Of a stretch of DNA of 41,866 nucleotides, positions 28,506 through 36,750 are shown one piece after another. The translations under genes and the position numbers were made by a program. The notes beneath the pieces are model-generated. The model saw only the letters and a list, made by a program, of their open reading frames with translations. It made no database searches and had not been told where the DNA came from. This stretch comes from Candidatus Hebobacteria bacterium (GTDB lineage: Bacteria; Armatimonadota; Hebobacteria; Hebobacterales; Hebobacteraceae): positions 1-41,866 of the forward strand of contig JALGXV010000015.1 in the NCBI GenBank assembly GCA_029821885.1, given 5' to 3'. The stretch's first letter is position 1; each line of letters begins with the position of its first letter.

Positions 28506-29099
28506 ATGCGGATCATCGCGGGATCAGCCAAGGGGCGAGTGCTGCACTCTCTGAGGGGTCGCGAGCTCCGGCCGACAGCGGACCGCGTACGGGAGAGTCT
28601 CTTCGCCGCGCTCGGCGAACTCGTCGTGGGCGCGCGGTTCTTGGATCTGTTCGCGGGCGCCGGCACGGTGGGCCTGGAGGCCATCAGCAGAGGGGCTGCG
28701 CACGCCACCTTCGTCGAATCACATCGACCCGCCGGGCGCGTCATCGAAGAGAACGCGGAGCGCTGTGGATTCGGAGATCGGGTGCGAGTTATGATCGCGC
28801 CTGTCGCGCGAGGGCTTGCCGTATTGCGGCGCGAGCGAGCGTCGTTCGATATTGTGTTCGTCGACCCACCTTACGGAAGCGGCCAACTCGGCGGGGTGAT
28901 CGCGAGACTGAGCCAGTGGTCGGAGCTGATGGCCGGCGACGGGCTCATGGTGGCCGAGCGCTCGCGCCATGAGGATACGGGCCCGCGAGCGGGCATCTTC
29001 GAGAGAATGAGAAGCATGAGTTACGGCGAAACGGTGGTGGACCTGTACCGTCGGGATAGCGCCGCAGGCGGTGGGCCGCCAGCAGCGGAGCCGGGGTGA
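28506..29099 (+). CDS. rsmD: 16S rRNA (guanine(966)-N(2))-methyltransferase RsmD
   Basis: MRIIAGSAKGRVL, LRPTADRVRESLFAAL, FLDLFAGAGTVGLEAISRGA, FVDPPYGSG. Confidence 0.92.
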   Translation: MRIIAGSAKGRVLHSLRGRELRPTADRVRESLFAALGELVVGARFLDLFAGAGTVGLEAISRGAAHATFVESHRPAGRVIEENAERCGFGDRVRVMIAPVARGLAVLRRERASFDIVFVDPPYGSGQLGGVIARLSQWSELMAGDGLMVAERSRHEDTGPRAGIFERMRSMSYGETVVDLYRRDSAAGGGPPAAEPG

Positions 29100-29126
29100 G
29101 TCAACACGTCGACGGAGGTTCTGCAA

Positions 29127-29624
29127 GTGTCCAAGGCGCTCTATGCAGGTACGTTTGATCCGGTGACTTATGGGCACCTCGATGTCGTGCGGCGCGCAGC
29201 GGCCCTGTTCGACAAGGTGATCGTTGCGGCCTCGGTGAACCCAAGGAAAAGGCCTCTCTTCTCACTCGAAGAGAGGGCCCAGATGCTCCGCGAGACGTGC
29301 AAGGCGTTCCCGAATGTCGAGGTCGCCGTGGCGCGTGGACTGGTGGTGGAGTTCGCGAGGGAGGTCGGCGCCAAGGTTATCGTCCGGGGACTTCGGGCCG
29401 TGTCGGACTTTGAGTTCGAGCTGCAGATGGCCTCGACGAATCGAGCGCTGGCGCCCGAGGTGGAGACGATATTCTTCACTCCCGCGCCGCAGTATCACTA
29501 TGTGAGCGCCAGCATAGTGGCCGAGATCGCGCGCTTCGGCGGGGATGTCGGCGAGTTCGTTCCGCCCGAAGTCGCGCGGAAGCTGAAGGAGCGGCTGGCC
29601 AATAACAAGGACTCCGGTGGATAA
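29127..29624 (+). CDS. coaD: Phosphopantetheine adenylyltransferase
   Basis: ALYAGTFDPVTYGHLDVVRRAAALFDKVIVA, VIVRGLRAVSDFEFELQMASTNR; GTG start. Confidence 0.95.
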   Translation: MSKALYAGTFDPVTYGHLDVVRRAAALFDKVIVAASVNPRKRPLFSLEERAQMLRETCKAFPNVEVAVARGLVVEFAREVGAKVIVRGLRAVSDFEFELQMASTNRALAPEVETIFFTPAPQYHYVSASIVAEIARFGGDVGEFVPPEVARKLKERLANNKDSGG

Positions 29625-29636
29625 GGAGGGATCCCC

Positions 29637-30122
29637 ATCGAAATCCTAAAGCGGCTGGAAGAACTCGAGCGGATGGGAGAGGAAAGCCGTCCGCAGTTTC
29701 TGCACCGCGCGTGGGGGTTTGATCTCGACCGCTTCTTTGCACAGGTGAACCGCATCCGCGCGGCCTTGCCGGAGGAGATACAGGCCGCCAATCGGATTGC
29801 GCAGGAGCGCGAGCAGGTTCTCGAAAGCGCCGACGCGGAGCGACAACGCCTGCTCGAAGAGGCGCGGGAGCAGGCTGCTCTCCTGGTCTCCAACGACGAG
29901 GTGGTGCGGCGCGCGACCGAGCAAGCGGAAGAGATAATCCAGCGGGCGACCACCGAAGCGGCCGAGATACGGCGAAGCGCAGAGGGGTATGCTACTCGCG
30001 TGCTCGCGAACCTCGAGGAATACGTCACCCGCATACTCGGCGCGGTCAGGACCGCGCGGGAGCGTCTGAGCACCGGTCCCCTACAGGCCGAAGAAGATCA
30101 AGAAGAGATCGAGGAAGGTTAG
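29637..30122 (+). CDS. DivIVA/ATP-synthase-b-like coiled-coil protein, possible ATC start
   Basis: SD AAGGAGGG (29623-29630), then ATCCCCATCGAAATCCTAAAG = (I)EILKRLEELERMG..., which matches the N-terminus expected for coaD-linked homologues; coiled coil. The first ATG in frame is at 29673. Confidence 0.65.
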   Translation: MEILKRLEELERMGEESRPQFLHRAWGFDLDRFFAQVNRIRAALPEEIQAANRIAQEREQVLESADAERQRLLEEAREQAALLVSNDEVVRRATEQAEEIIQRATTEAAEIRRSAEGYATRVLANLEEYVTRILGAVRTARERLSTGPLQAEEDQEEIEEG

Positions 30123-30130
30123 AGTCACAC

Positions 30131-31792
30131 ATGTCAATCCAGCGCATGCGGCGGCGCTTCGCCGTGCAACTCCGGGTGGCCCTCTGGGCATTGCTTGCTG
30201 TGTTCATCATCGGTCTGCCCCTGCTCTTCAGCCAGGCCAGGATCCCGGCGCGGGAGGAAGGCGCGCAGGCCCAGGCGCGCGTGCTCGCGCGCGTCAACGG
30301 TGAGCCCGTACTCAAGTCGGGGGCCGAACGGGTCTTCGAGCACGGGATCGATCAGAGCATCCAGTACGCCGTGGCGACAGGTCGGCCTCTCGACATGGGG
30401 CTGCTCTGGCAGCTCCGGCTGGGCGCGATGGAGCAGGCTATCGCGAACGCGACTCTCCTCCAACAGGCGCAGAGCCTGGGCGTGTCGGTGTCGAAGGGAG
30501 ACGTGAAGCAGCGCGCGCAGGACCTGGTCGATCAGCAACTGGCCCTCTTCAAGAGCCAGCTGGATGGAGAAAGGCTGGAGCAGCAGCTCGCATATGTCGT
30601 GGCCAACACGGAGGGGCAAGCCGGACGACCAGACGACAGGATGAGCGAGAGGGATTTCAGGAAGTGGCACCTCTCCATGCTCACCGACCCAGCCCAGGGA
30701 CTCCGCGACCAGATGGTGCTCGAGAGGCTTGAGCAGTCCGTGGTGGGCCAGGTTTCCGTGACCGAGGACGACCTGCTCCGTTCCTACGATGAGGCGAAGG
30801 TGAGACGGATTCTAGTCGCTCTGCGACCGCCTGGCGGGGAGGAGCGCACCGAAGAAGAGGCGAGAGCACAGGCGGAGGAGCTGCTCGCGCGAGTGAAGGC
30901 AGGAGAGGACTTCGCGGAGCTGGCCAAGTCCGAATCCGACGACCCGGCGGCCCAACAGACGGGAGGCCTGCTGGACCGCGTGCGCCGAGGGAGGTGGCCC
31001 GCCGAATGGGACCGGGCCGTCTTCTCCCTCCAGCCGGGCGAGACCACACCCGTCGTCGAGGCCCCGACAGGCTATGAGATCGTGAAGCTGGAGCAGTTGG
31101 CCCGGCAACTGCCCGACGACTTCGAGGAGACTAAGGACCAGCTCCTCGGCAGATTCGCGCAGGAGGAACGCAACCGGGTCTGGGGGCAGTACGTCACCGA
31201 CCTCACCGACAAAGCGGACATAGAGGTGGTGGATCAAGAGATGCTGGCCTACCGCGCATTGAGCGAGGGCAAGCTGGAAGAGGCGATAGCTTCGCTGACA
31301 GCAGCCGTCGCTGAAGTGCAGGAGGCCGGAGGATTGGCCGCGGCCTCCGTGTTCTACCAACTGGCGACGCTGCTGGCGTCGAAGAACGAGTGGAAAGAGG
31401 CGGTGGAGTTCTACGCGCAGAGCAGCGACGCCCTGTCCTGGAGCAGGGGCCGCGGAGAACGTCTCCCCGGCGGCCGAGCACAGGCACTGCTTGGGATGGC
31501 GCGCGGCTACGAGAACCTGGGGGAGGTCGAAGACGCCGTGTTGTGGTACACGGCCACAAGCGACGCCACAGAGGTCCCCTCCATCCACAGCCAACTGCGA
31601 TCCGCGTTCCAGCGGCTGGGCAGAGAGGAGCTGGCGAAGAGAGAGAAGGAGTGGATGGATCGTTACGAGCAACAGCAGCGCGAGCGCGAGCAGGCACTCG
31701 AGGCCGAGCGGAAGGCGCTCGAGGAGCAGCAGGCGGGCCCGCAGTCGCTGCCATCGCCGGAGTCGCCGGCCGAGCCGGAGCGCGGCGAGTAG
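30131..31792 (+). CDS. Membrane-anchored PpiC/parvulin-type peptidyl-prolyl isomerase with TPR-like and Gln/Glu-rich C-terminus
   Basis: N-terminal TM; ARVNGEPVLKSGAERVFE SurA-N-like; RRILVALRPPGGEERTEEEARAQAEELLARVKAGEDFAELAKSESDDPAAQQTGGLL parvulin. Confidence 0.8.
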   Translation: MSIQRMRRRFAVQLRVALWALLAVFIIGLPLLFSQARIPAREEGAQAQARVLARVNGEPVLKSGAERVFEHGIDQSIQYAVATGRPLDMGLLWQLRLGAMEQAIANATLLQQAQSLGVSVSKGDVKQRAQDLVDQQLALFKSQLDGERLEQQLAYVVANTEGQAGRPDDRMSERDFRKWHLSMLTDPAQGLRDQMVLERLEQSVVGQVSVTEDDLLRSYDEAKVRRILVALRPPGGEERTEEEARAQAEELLARVKAGEDFAELAKSESDDPAAQQTGGLLDRVRRGRWPAEWDRAVFSLQPGETTPVVEAPTGYEIVKLEQLARQLPDDFEETKDQLLGRFAQEERNRVWGQYVTDLTDKADIEVVDQEMLAYRALSEGKLEEAIASLTAAVAEVQEAGGLAAASVFYQLATLLASKNEWKEAVEFYAQSSDALSWSRGRGERLPGGRAQALLGMARGYENLGEVEDAVLWYTATSDATEVPSIHSQLRSAFQRLGREELAKREKEWMDRYEQQQREREQALEAERKALEEQQAGPQSLPSPESPAEPERGE

Positions 31793-31895
31793 TCCTGCAG
31801 CTCCCTGGGGCGTGCCTTCTCCGGACATCCACCGGTGTTCTTCCCGGCTTCGCGAGGGTAGGCTTCCTCTTGGCACCACATGGATGAGAGACAGC

Positions 31896-32813
31896 ATGAC
31901 AGATGACATCACCCGGCGTGACTTCCTGAAGCGGGCGGTCCTCGGCGGCGCCGCCGCGGTCGGGCTTGGCAACCTCCTGACCGTCGGCCCTGAGCTGGCC
32001 GACGCCGCTACGAGCCCGACAATCGCAGTAGCGTCGAAAGGCGGGCCCGCCGAACTCGTGCGGGCCTCGGTGGCGGCGCTCGGCGGCATCGAGAAGTTCG
32101 TGCAGAAGGGCAACAGGGTCGTGATAAAGCCCAACATCGGCTGGGCGCGCAAACCCGATCAGGCCGCGACCACGAACCCGGAGGTGGTGGCCGAGATCGT
32201 CCGCCTCTGCAAGCGGGCCGGCGCGCGAGACATCCGCGTGGTCGATCACCCCGTCGACAGGCCGGCCGCGCTGGTCCTCCAGATCACAGGCATCGAGGCC
32301 GCCGCGCGGCAAGCCGGCGCTCGGGTCAGTCTCGCTACCTCGACGGCCCTCTATGAGAGGATATCTCTGCCCAAGGGACGCGCGCTCAAATCCGTCGATG
32401 TGATCCGGGACATACGAAGGGCCGACGTCTTCATCAACGTCCCGATTGCTAAGGTGCACAATACGACCGCGCTCACGCTCGGAGTCAAGAACATGCTGGG
32501 TGCCGTGTGGGATCGCGGCGCGTTCCATCGGAGCGCCAGCCTGGATCAGGCCATCGCCGACTGCGCGGCGGAAGTGCGACCACACCTTGTGATCCTCGAC
32601 GCCATACGAATCCTCTTGACGAACGGCCCCAAGGGGCCTGGGCGGACGGCCGACAAGGGGATTGTGGTCGCCGGAGCCGACCAGGTAGCTGTGGACGCCT
32701 ACGCCTCCACCCTCTTCGGGCGAGAGCCTGAGCAGATCGGCCATCTCCAGCGCGCGCATGCGGCCGGAATCGGCGAGATCGATCTGCGACGAGTGAACGT
32801 CAAGCATGTCTAG
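31896..32813 (+). CDS. DUF362 family protein with Tat signal
   Basis: ITRRDFLKRAVLGGAAAVGLG twin-arginine signal; VVIKPNIGWA, NPEVVAEIVRLCKRAGARDIRVVD, VPIAKVHNTTALTLGVKNMLG. Alternative start at 31884. Confidence 0.82.
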   Translation: MTDDITRRDFLKRAVLGGAAAVGLGNLLTVGPELADAATSPTIAVASKGGPAELVRASVAALGGIEKFVQKGNRVVIKPNIGWARKPDQAATTNPEVVAEIVRLCKRAGARDIRVVDHPVDRPAALVLQITGIEAAARQAGARVSLATSTALYERISLPKGRALKSVDVIRDIRRADVFINVPIAKVHNTTALTLGVKNMLGAVWDRGAFHRSASLDQAIADCAAEVRPHLVILDAIRILLTNGPKGPGRTADKGIVVAGADQVAVDAYASTLFGREPEQIGHLQRAHAAGIGEIDLRRVNVKHV

Positions 32814-34476
32814 GCGGCTGCGCCTGTTGCGACGCCTCTCTCAGGTTCTCCTCCTCGCAGGATTCCTGCTGCTCTTCGCGGCCGCGGCCTATCCGCTGCG
32901 GTCGCCCGTGCCCGTGGACCTGTTCCTCCGCGCGGATCCCCTGCTGGCGCTGTCGGCCGTCGTCTCGCTTAGGCAGCTCGTCTTCCCGGCGCTGTGGTAC
33001 GCGTTGCCTGTCGTCCTGCTGACTGTTCTGCTGGGCCGGGTCTTCTGCGGATGGATTTGCCCGATGGGCACCACGATAGACATCTGCGAGCGCATCTTCC
33101 GTATTCGCAGCCGGCGGCATGAGGGACAGGGCCGATGGCGCCGCGTGAAGTTCTACTTGTTGCTGGCGCTGCTGGTCACCATGATCGTACCGGCCGCGCA
33201 TCGATCGGGCTCGGAGCTCGGGGTCACGCAGACTGTCGGTTTGTCGGCTGTCTACGTACTCGATCCGATCGCGCTGCTGACGCGGACGCTCACTTGGGTG
33301 GGGGTCCCCGTCTCACAGTGGGCCGCTCGGATGACCAGCGACACTGTGACCGGATGGAGCTACTCCGATCTCGTGCTCGACCATCCATTGCTCGATCGGG
33401 TGCTCGCGCCCGCTTCCACAGGTCTGAGCATGGTCGTCCGCCCCGCGTACTTCCGTCTGGGCCTGCTCACCTTCCTCACCTTCGCCGCCATCATCGCGCT
33501 GGGACGGTATGAATCCCGGTTCTGGTGTCGCAACCTCTGCCCGTTGGGGGCGCTGCTCGGGTGGATGGGCCGGCTGTCGCCGGTGCGGCTTGCAGTGAGC
33601 GATAAGTGCAATCAGTGCATGCGGTGTGTCAACGAATGCAAGGTCGGCTCAATCACGGAGGATCCGAAGGAGTACCGCGGTCCGGAGTGTATCGAATGCT
33701 ATAGCTGCATTGCGATCTGCCCACAGGAGGCCATCGCGATCGTCACGGGCTACGACGACAGCGTGCGGCGCGAGGAACTCGAACTCGATCGCCGGCGCGT
33801 GCTGGGCGCACTGGGAGCGGGCCTCGCGATGGTCGCGATTCCCAAGACCGCCCTTGGCGCCAAGCGCACCGATGCCACGGAAGGCGTACTCAAGCTCTCG
33901 TCCAACCGCCTCGTCCGACCGCCGGGCTCGCGGGCGGAACCCGAGTTCGTCGCGGCCTGCGTCCGCTGTGCCGAGTGCATGAAAGTATGCCCCACGAACA
34001 CCCTCCAGCCAGCCGTCGGCGAGGGGGGGCTCGAGGCCCTCGGGACGCCCGTTATCGTCGCTCGCGCCGGCCCGTGCACCCAGCCATGCAATCTCTGCGG
34101 CGAAGTGTGCCCGGTGCAAGCCATCGAGCCCTTCACGATCGAGGAGAAGACGCACCTGTATGTCGGCACTGCCTCCCTCAACCGCAGCACGTGCATCGCG
34201 TGGGTGAAGGATCGCGAGTGCCTTATCTGCGATGAGGCCTGTTCGTATGACGCTATCTCACAGCGGATGGTGGACGGACTCGGTCGCCCCATCGTCGATG
34301 AGCGGATTTGTGTGGGATGTGGTATCTGCGAATGGGTTTGCCCCGTTGAGCCGTTGGGTGCGATCCGCGTCGATTCCTCCGGCGACAAGCGCCATCTCAC
34401 GCGCGCGGAACAACGAGAGCTGCGCGCACTCGCCGAGGAGCAGCCCGCAGGCGATTCGCCCTATCCGGGGCTATGA
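32806..34476 (+). CDS. Polytopic NapH-like 4Fe-4S protein fused to a polyferredoxin (six CxxC-type cluster motifs)
   Basis: FCGWICPMG and WCRNLCPLG; CNQCMRCVNEC, CIECYSCIAICP, internal RRRVLGALGAGLAMVAIP, CVRCAECMKVCP, CTQPCNLCGEVCP, CLICDEACS, CVGCGICEWVCP. Confidence 0.85.
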   Translation: MSRRLRLLRRLSQVLLLAGFLLLFAAAAYPLRSPVPVDLFLRADPLLALSAVVSLRQLVFPALWYALPVVLLTVLLGRVFCGWICPMGTTIDICERIFRIRSRRHEGQGRWRRVKFYLLLALLVTMIVPAAHRSGSELGVTQTVGLSAVYVLDPIALLTRTLTWVGVPVSQWAARMTSDTVTGWSYSDLVLDHPLLDRVLAPASTGLSMVVRPAYFRLGLLTFLTFAAIIALGRYESRFWCRNLCPLGALLGWMGRLSPVRLAVSDKCNQCMRCVNECKVGSITEDPKEYRGPECIECYSCIAICPQEAIAIVTGYDDSVRREELELDRRRVLGALGAGLAMVAIPKTALGAKRTDATEGVLKLSSNRLVRPPGSRAEPEFVAACVRCAECMKVCPTNTLQPAVGEGGLEALGTPVIVARAGPCTQPCNLCGEVCPVQAIEPFTIEEKTHLYVGTASLNRSTCIAWVKDRECLICDEACSYDAISQRMVDGLGRPIVDERICVGCGICEWVCPVEPLGAIRVDSSGDKRHLTRAEQRELRALAEEQPAGDSPYPGL

Positions 34477-34507
34477 GGTAGGCCAGACCGAGGGAGGTGA
34501 GAGGCCG

Positions 34508-34768
34508 GTGAGGTGGTGGCGGCTCGCACTCGGCGGGGCGCTCTTGCTATGGCTTCTGGGCACCGCCTACCTGCAGGCGAAGCGGCGGGACCGGGAGCTG
34601 GGCCTTGCCGTGCTGCTGGTCGGCGCAGCTTTCATCGCTTTTGCTGTTGCCGCAGTGATGCCGCGGCCGCCGGTGACGGCCGCCGCGGCCTCGATCCTTG
34701 TGGTCGGATCGGTCGCGCTGCTTGGCGCAGCTATCGCCGTCGTGCTGATCCGAGGCTTCCGGGACTAG
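34508..34768 (+). CDS. Small membrane protein
   Basis: GTG start after a strong SD (ggaggtgag); two to three hydrophobic segments. Confidence 0.6.
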   Translation: MRWWRLALGGALLLWLLGTAYLQAKRRDRELGLAVLLVGAAFIAFAVAAVMPRPPVTAAAASILVVGSVALLGAAIAVVLIRGFRD

Positions 34769-34777
34769 GACATACCC

Positions 34778-36469
34778 ATGGCGACGGTAGTCGGGCAAGT
34801 CCTAAACGATCGCTACGAGATCCTCGAGAAAATCGGCGAGGGGGGGATGGCCGTTGCCTATAGGGGCCGCGACCGCGTGCTGGGGCGTGTCGTGGCAATC
34901 AAGGTGATGCGTCCCGAGCTGGCATCGGACACTGGCTTCGTGGCGCGATTCCGCCGCGAGGCGCGGGCGGCGGCGGGCATCACACACGAGCACATCGCCG
35001 GAGTCTACGACACGGGAAGCGACGGGCCCTATCATTACATAGTGATGGAGCATGTCGAGGGCGAGAGCATGCGAGACAGGCTGCGGCGTGAGGGGCCGCT
35101 GCCGCTCCCCGAGGCCCTCCGCATCGCGAGCGAGACGGCCGAGGCATTGGAGGCAGCGCATCAAGCCGGGGTCGTCCACCGGGACATTAAGCCGCACAAC
35201 ATATTGCTCGGCCGGGACGGCTCCGTCAAGGTCACCGACTTCGGCATCGCGCGCGCGGCCTCCGCGCCGAGCCAGACGGACACGAGTTCCGTTCTTGGCA
35301 CCGTCAACTACGTTTCCCCGGAGCAGGCGCGCGGCGAGCCCGTGGGGCCTCAGGGAGACATCTACTCGCTCGGCGCTACATTGTTCGAGGCGCTGACCGG
35401 CAAGCCCCTGTTCGACGGTGGTGATCGGCTCGCCGTCTTGCATAAGCACGTCTACGACCGGCCGCCTCGGCCCAGTGAGCTTCGTCCCGGCCTTCCGCCC
35501 GAGGTGGATTCGGTGGTTGGCCATTGTCTCGAGAAGGAACTCGCCAGGCGCTTCGCCTCTGCGCGGGAGCTGCTCAGCTACCTGTCCGCCTGTCCTAGGG
35601 TGGAGGAGACGACTGCTGTCCGCGCGGCGAAGAGTCGAGCGCGGCGCGTCCTATCGGGTCGGCTCTCGGCCGCTCTCTCCTGGATGCACGGCCGTGGCGT
35701 GTGGCTGCTGCTCGCACTTCTCCTCTCTGTGGGCGCGGTGGCCGGCGTCGTCCGCCACGTGTCGCTCGGCGCACAGGCCGAGATGGCGCGCGTCCCGGAT
35801 GTATTGGGCATGGGCTCTAAGACTGCGCGGGAAACGCTGGAAGGCCTCGGCCTCGCCTACAGGCGAGTGGGCAGCAGGCCGAGCGATGACGTGGTGGCAG
35901 ACGCCGTGCTTTCGCAAGATCCCTCACCCGGACTGCTCGTGATGCAAGGGGCGGTCGTGAAGGTCGTCCTGAGCGGCGGCCCAAGCTACGTCCTCGTGCC
36001 GGACGTGACGGAGATGGCTCTTGCTCCCGCGCAGACCAACCTCGAAGCATTCGGCCTGAGGACCGGCGACGTGCGGGAATCCTACAGCGAGGCCGTCCCG
36101 GCCGAGTATGTTGCCAGCACTCTGCCTGCCGCCGGCGCACGCGTGGTCCCGGGCACTTCGGTCCACATCGTGCTGAGCCTCGGGCCCGAGCCCAAGGTGC
36201 CAGGCGGCCCCCCTCTGCCTCCTCCGCCAACGCCCGACGGGGGAAGAGAGGAGATCCTCAACTACGTGGTGCCATCCGACATTGGCATTGAGGATGAGGT
36301 GGAAGTCACGATCGAGGTGGCCGACGAGAACGGCACCCGTCGCATCTATCAGGGACGCCACCGCGCGGGGGCCCGCATTCCACCCCAGAAGATCAAAGTG
36401 ACCGAGCCAACCACGGCGCGCATATTCGTCGACGGGAAGCTTCTCGGCGAGCGGCAGTACCTTCCGTAG
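34778..36469 (+). CDS. Serine/threonine protein kinase with PASTA repeats
   Basis: IGEGGMAVAYRGRD, VAIKVM, HRDIKPHNILL, DFGIARA, SPEQARGE; one TM; PASTA repeats VPDVLGMGSKTARETLEGLGL and VPDVTEMALAPAQTNLEAFGL. Confidence 0.92.
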   Translation: MATVVGQVLNDRYEILEKIGEGGMAVAYRGRDRVLGRVVAIKVMRPELASDTGFVARFRREARAAAGITHEHIAGVYDTGSDGPYHYIVMEHVEGESMRDRLRREGPLPLPEALRIASETAEALEAAHQAGVVHRDIKPHNILLGRDGSVKVTDFGIARAASAPSQTDTSSVLGTVNYVSPEQARGEPVGPQGDIYSLGATLFEALTGKPLFDGGDRLAVLHKHVYDRPPRPSELRPGLPPEVDSVVGHCLEKELARRFASARELLSYLSACPRVEETTAVRAAKSRARRVLSGRLSAALSWMHGRGVWLLLALLLSVGAVAGVVRHVSLGAQAEMARVPDVLGMGSKTARETLEGLGLAYRRVGSRPSDDVVADAVLSQDPSPGLLVMQGAVVKVVLSGGPSYVLVPDVTEMALAPAQTNLEAFGLRTGDVRESYSEAVPAEYVASTLPAAGARVVPGTSVHIVLSLGPEPKVPGGPPLPPPPTPDGGREEILNYVVPSDIGIEDEVEVTIEVADENGTRRIYQGRHRAGARIPPQKIKVTEPTTARIFVDGKLLGERQYLP

Positions 36470-36750
36470 GCACGGCTTCGACGTGCGCAATCGCGCACGG
36501 GAACGCTCCCCTTTGCATCACTGCAGGACCGATTCTCCGCGACAACTTGCCGTCCTTTCCGCGGCCGCGAGGGCGCCCAGGCGCCGATGTTAGGTTCCCC
36601 AGGGAATATGGAATAAGTCACTAGTTTTAGCGGCAGCGCGGGCTCGCGGCAGAGGGTTCCTACCAGCAAGACGGAGGCTGGCCCCGTCCGGCCAGATACC
36701 CCCTCTACCTTGCCACGAGCATCGGCAATCAAGGCCGCGCGAGTGGGCAA

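Noticed and set aside
29253-29276. CCTCTCTT-ctcactcg-AAGAGAGG hairpin within coaD
   Set aside because: It falls on the codons for a conserved coaD segment (RPLFSLEERAQM), so the complementarity is most simply explained by protein constraint.
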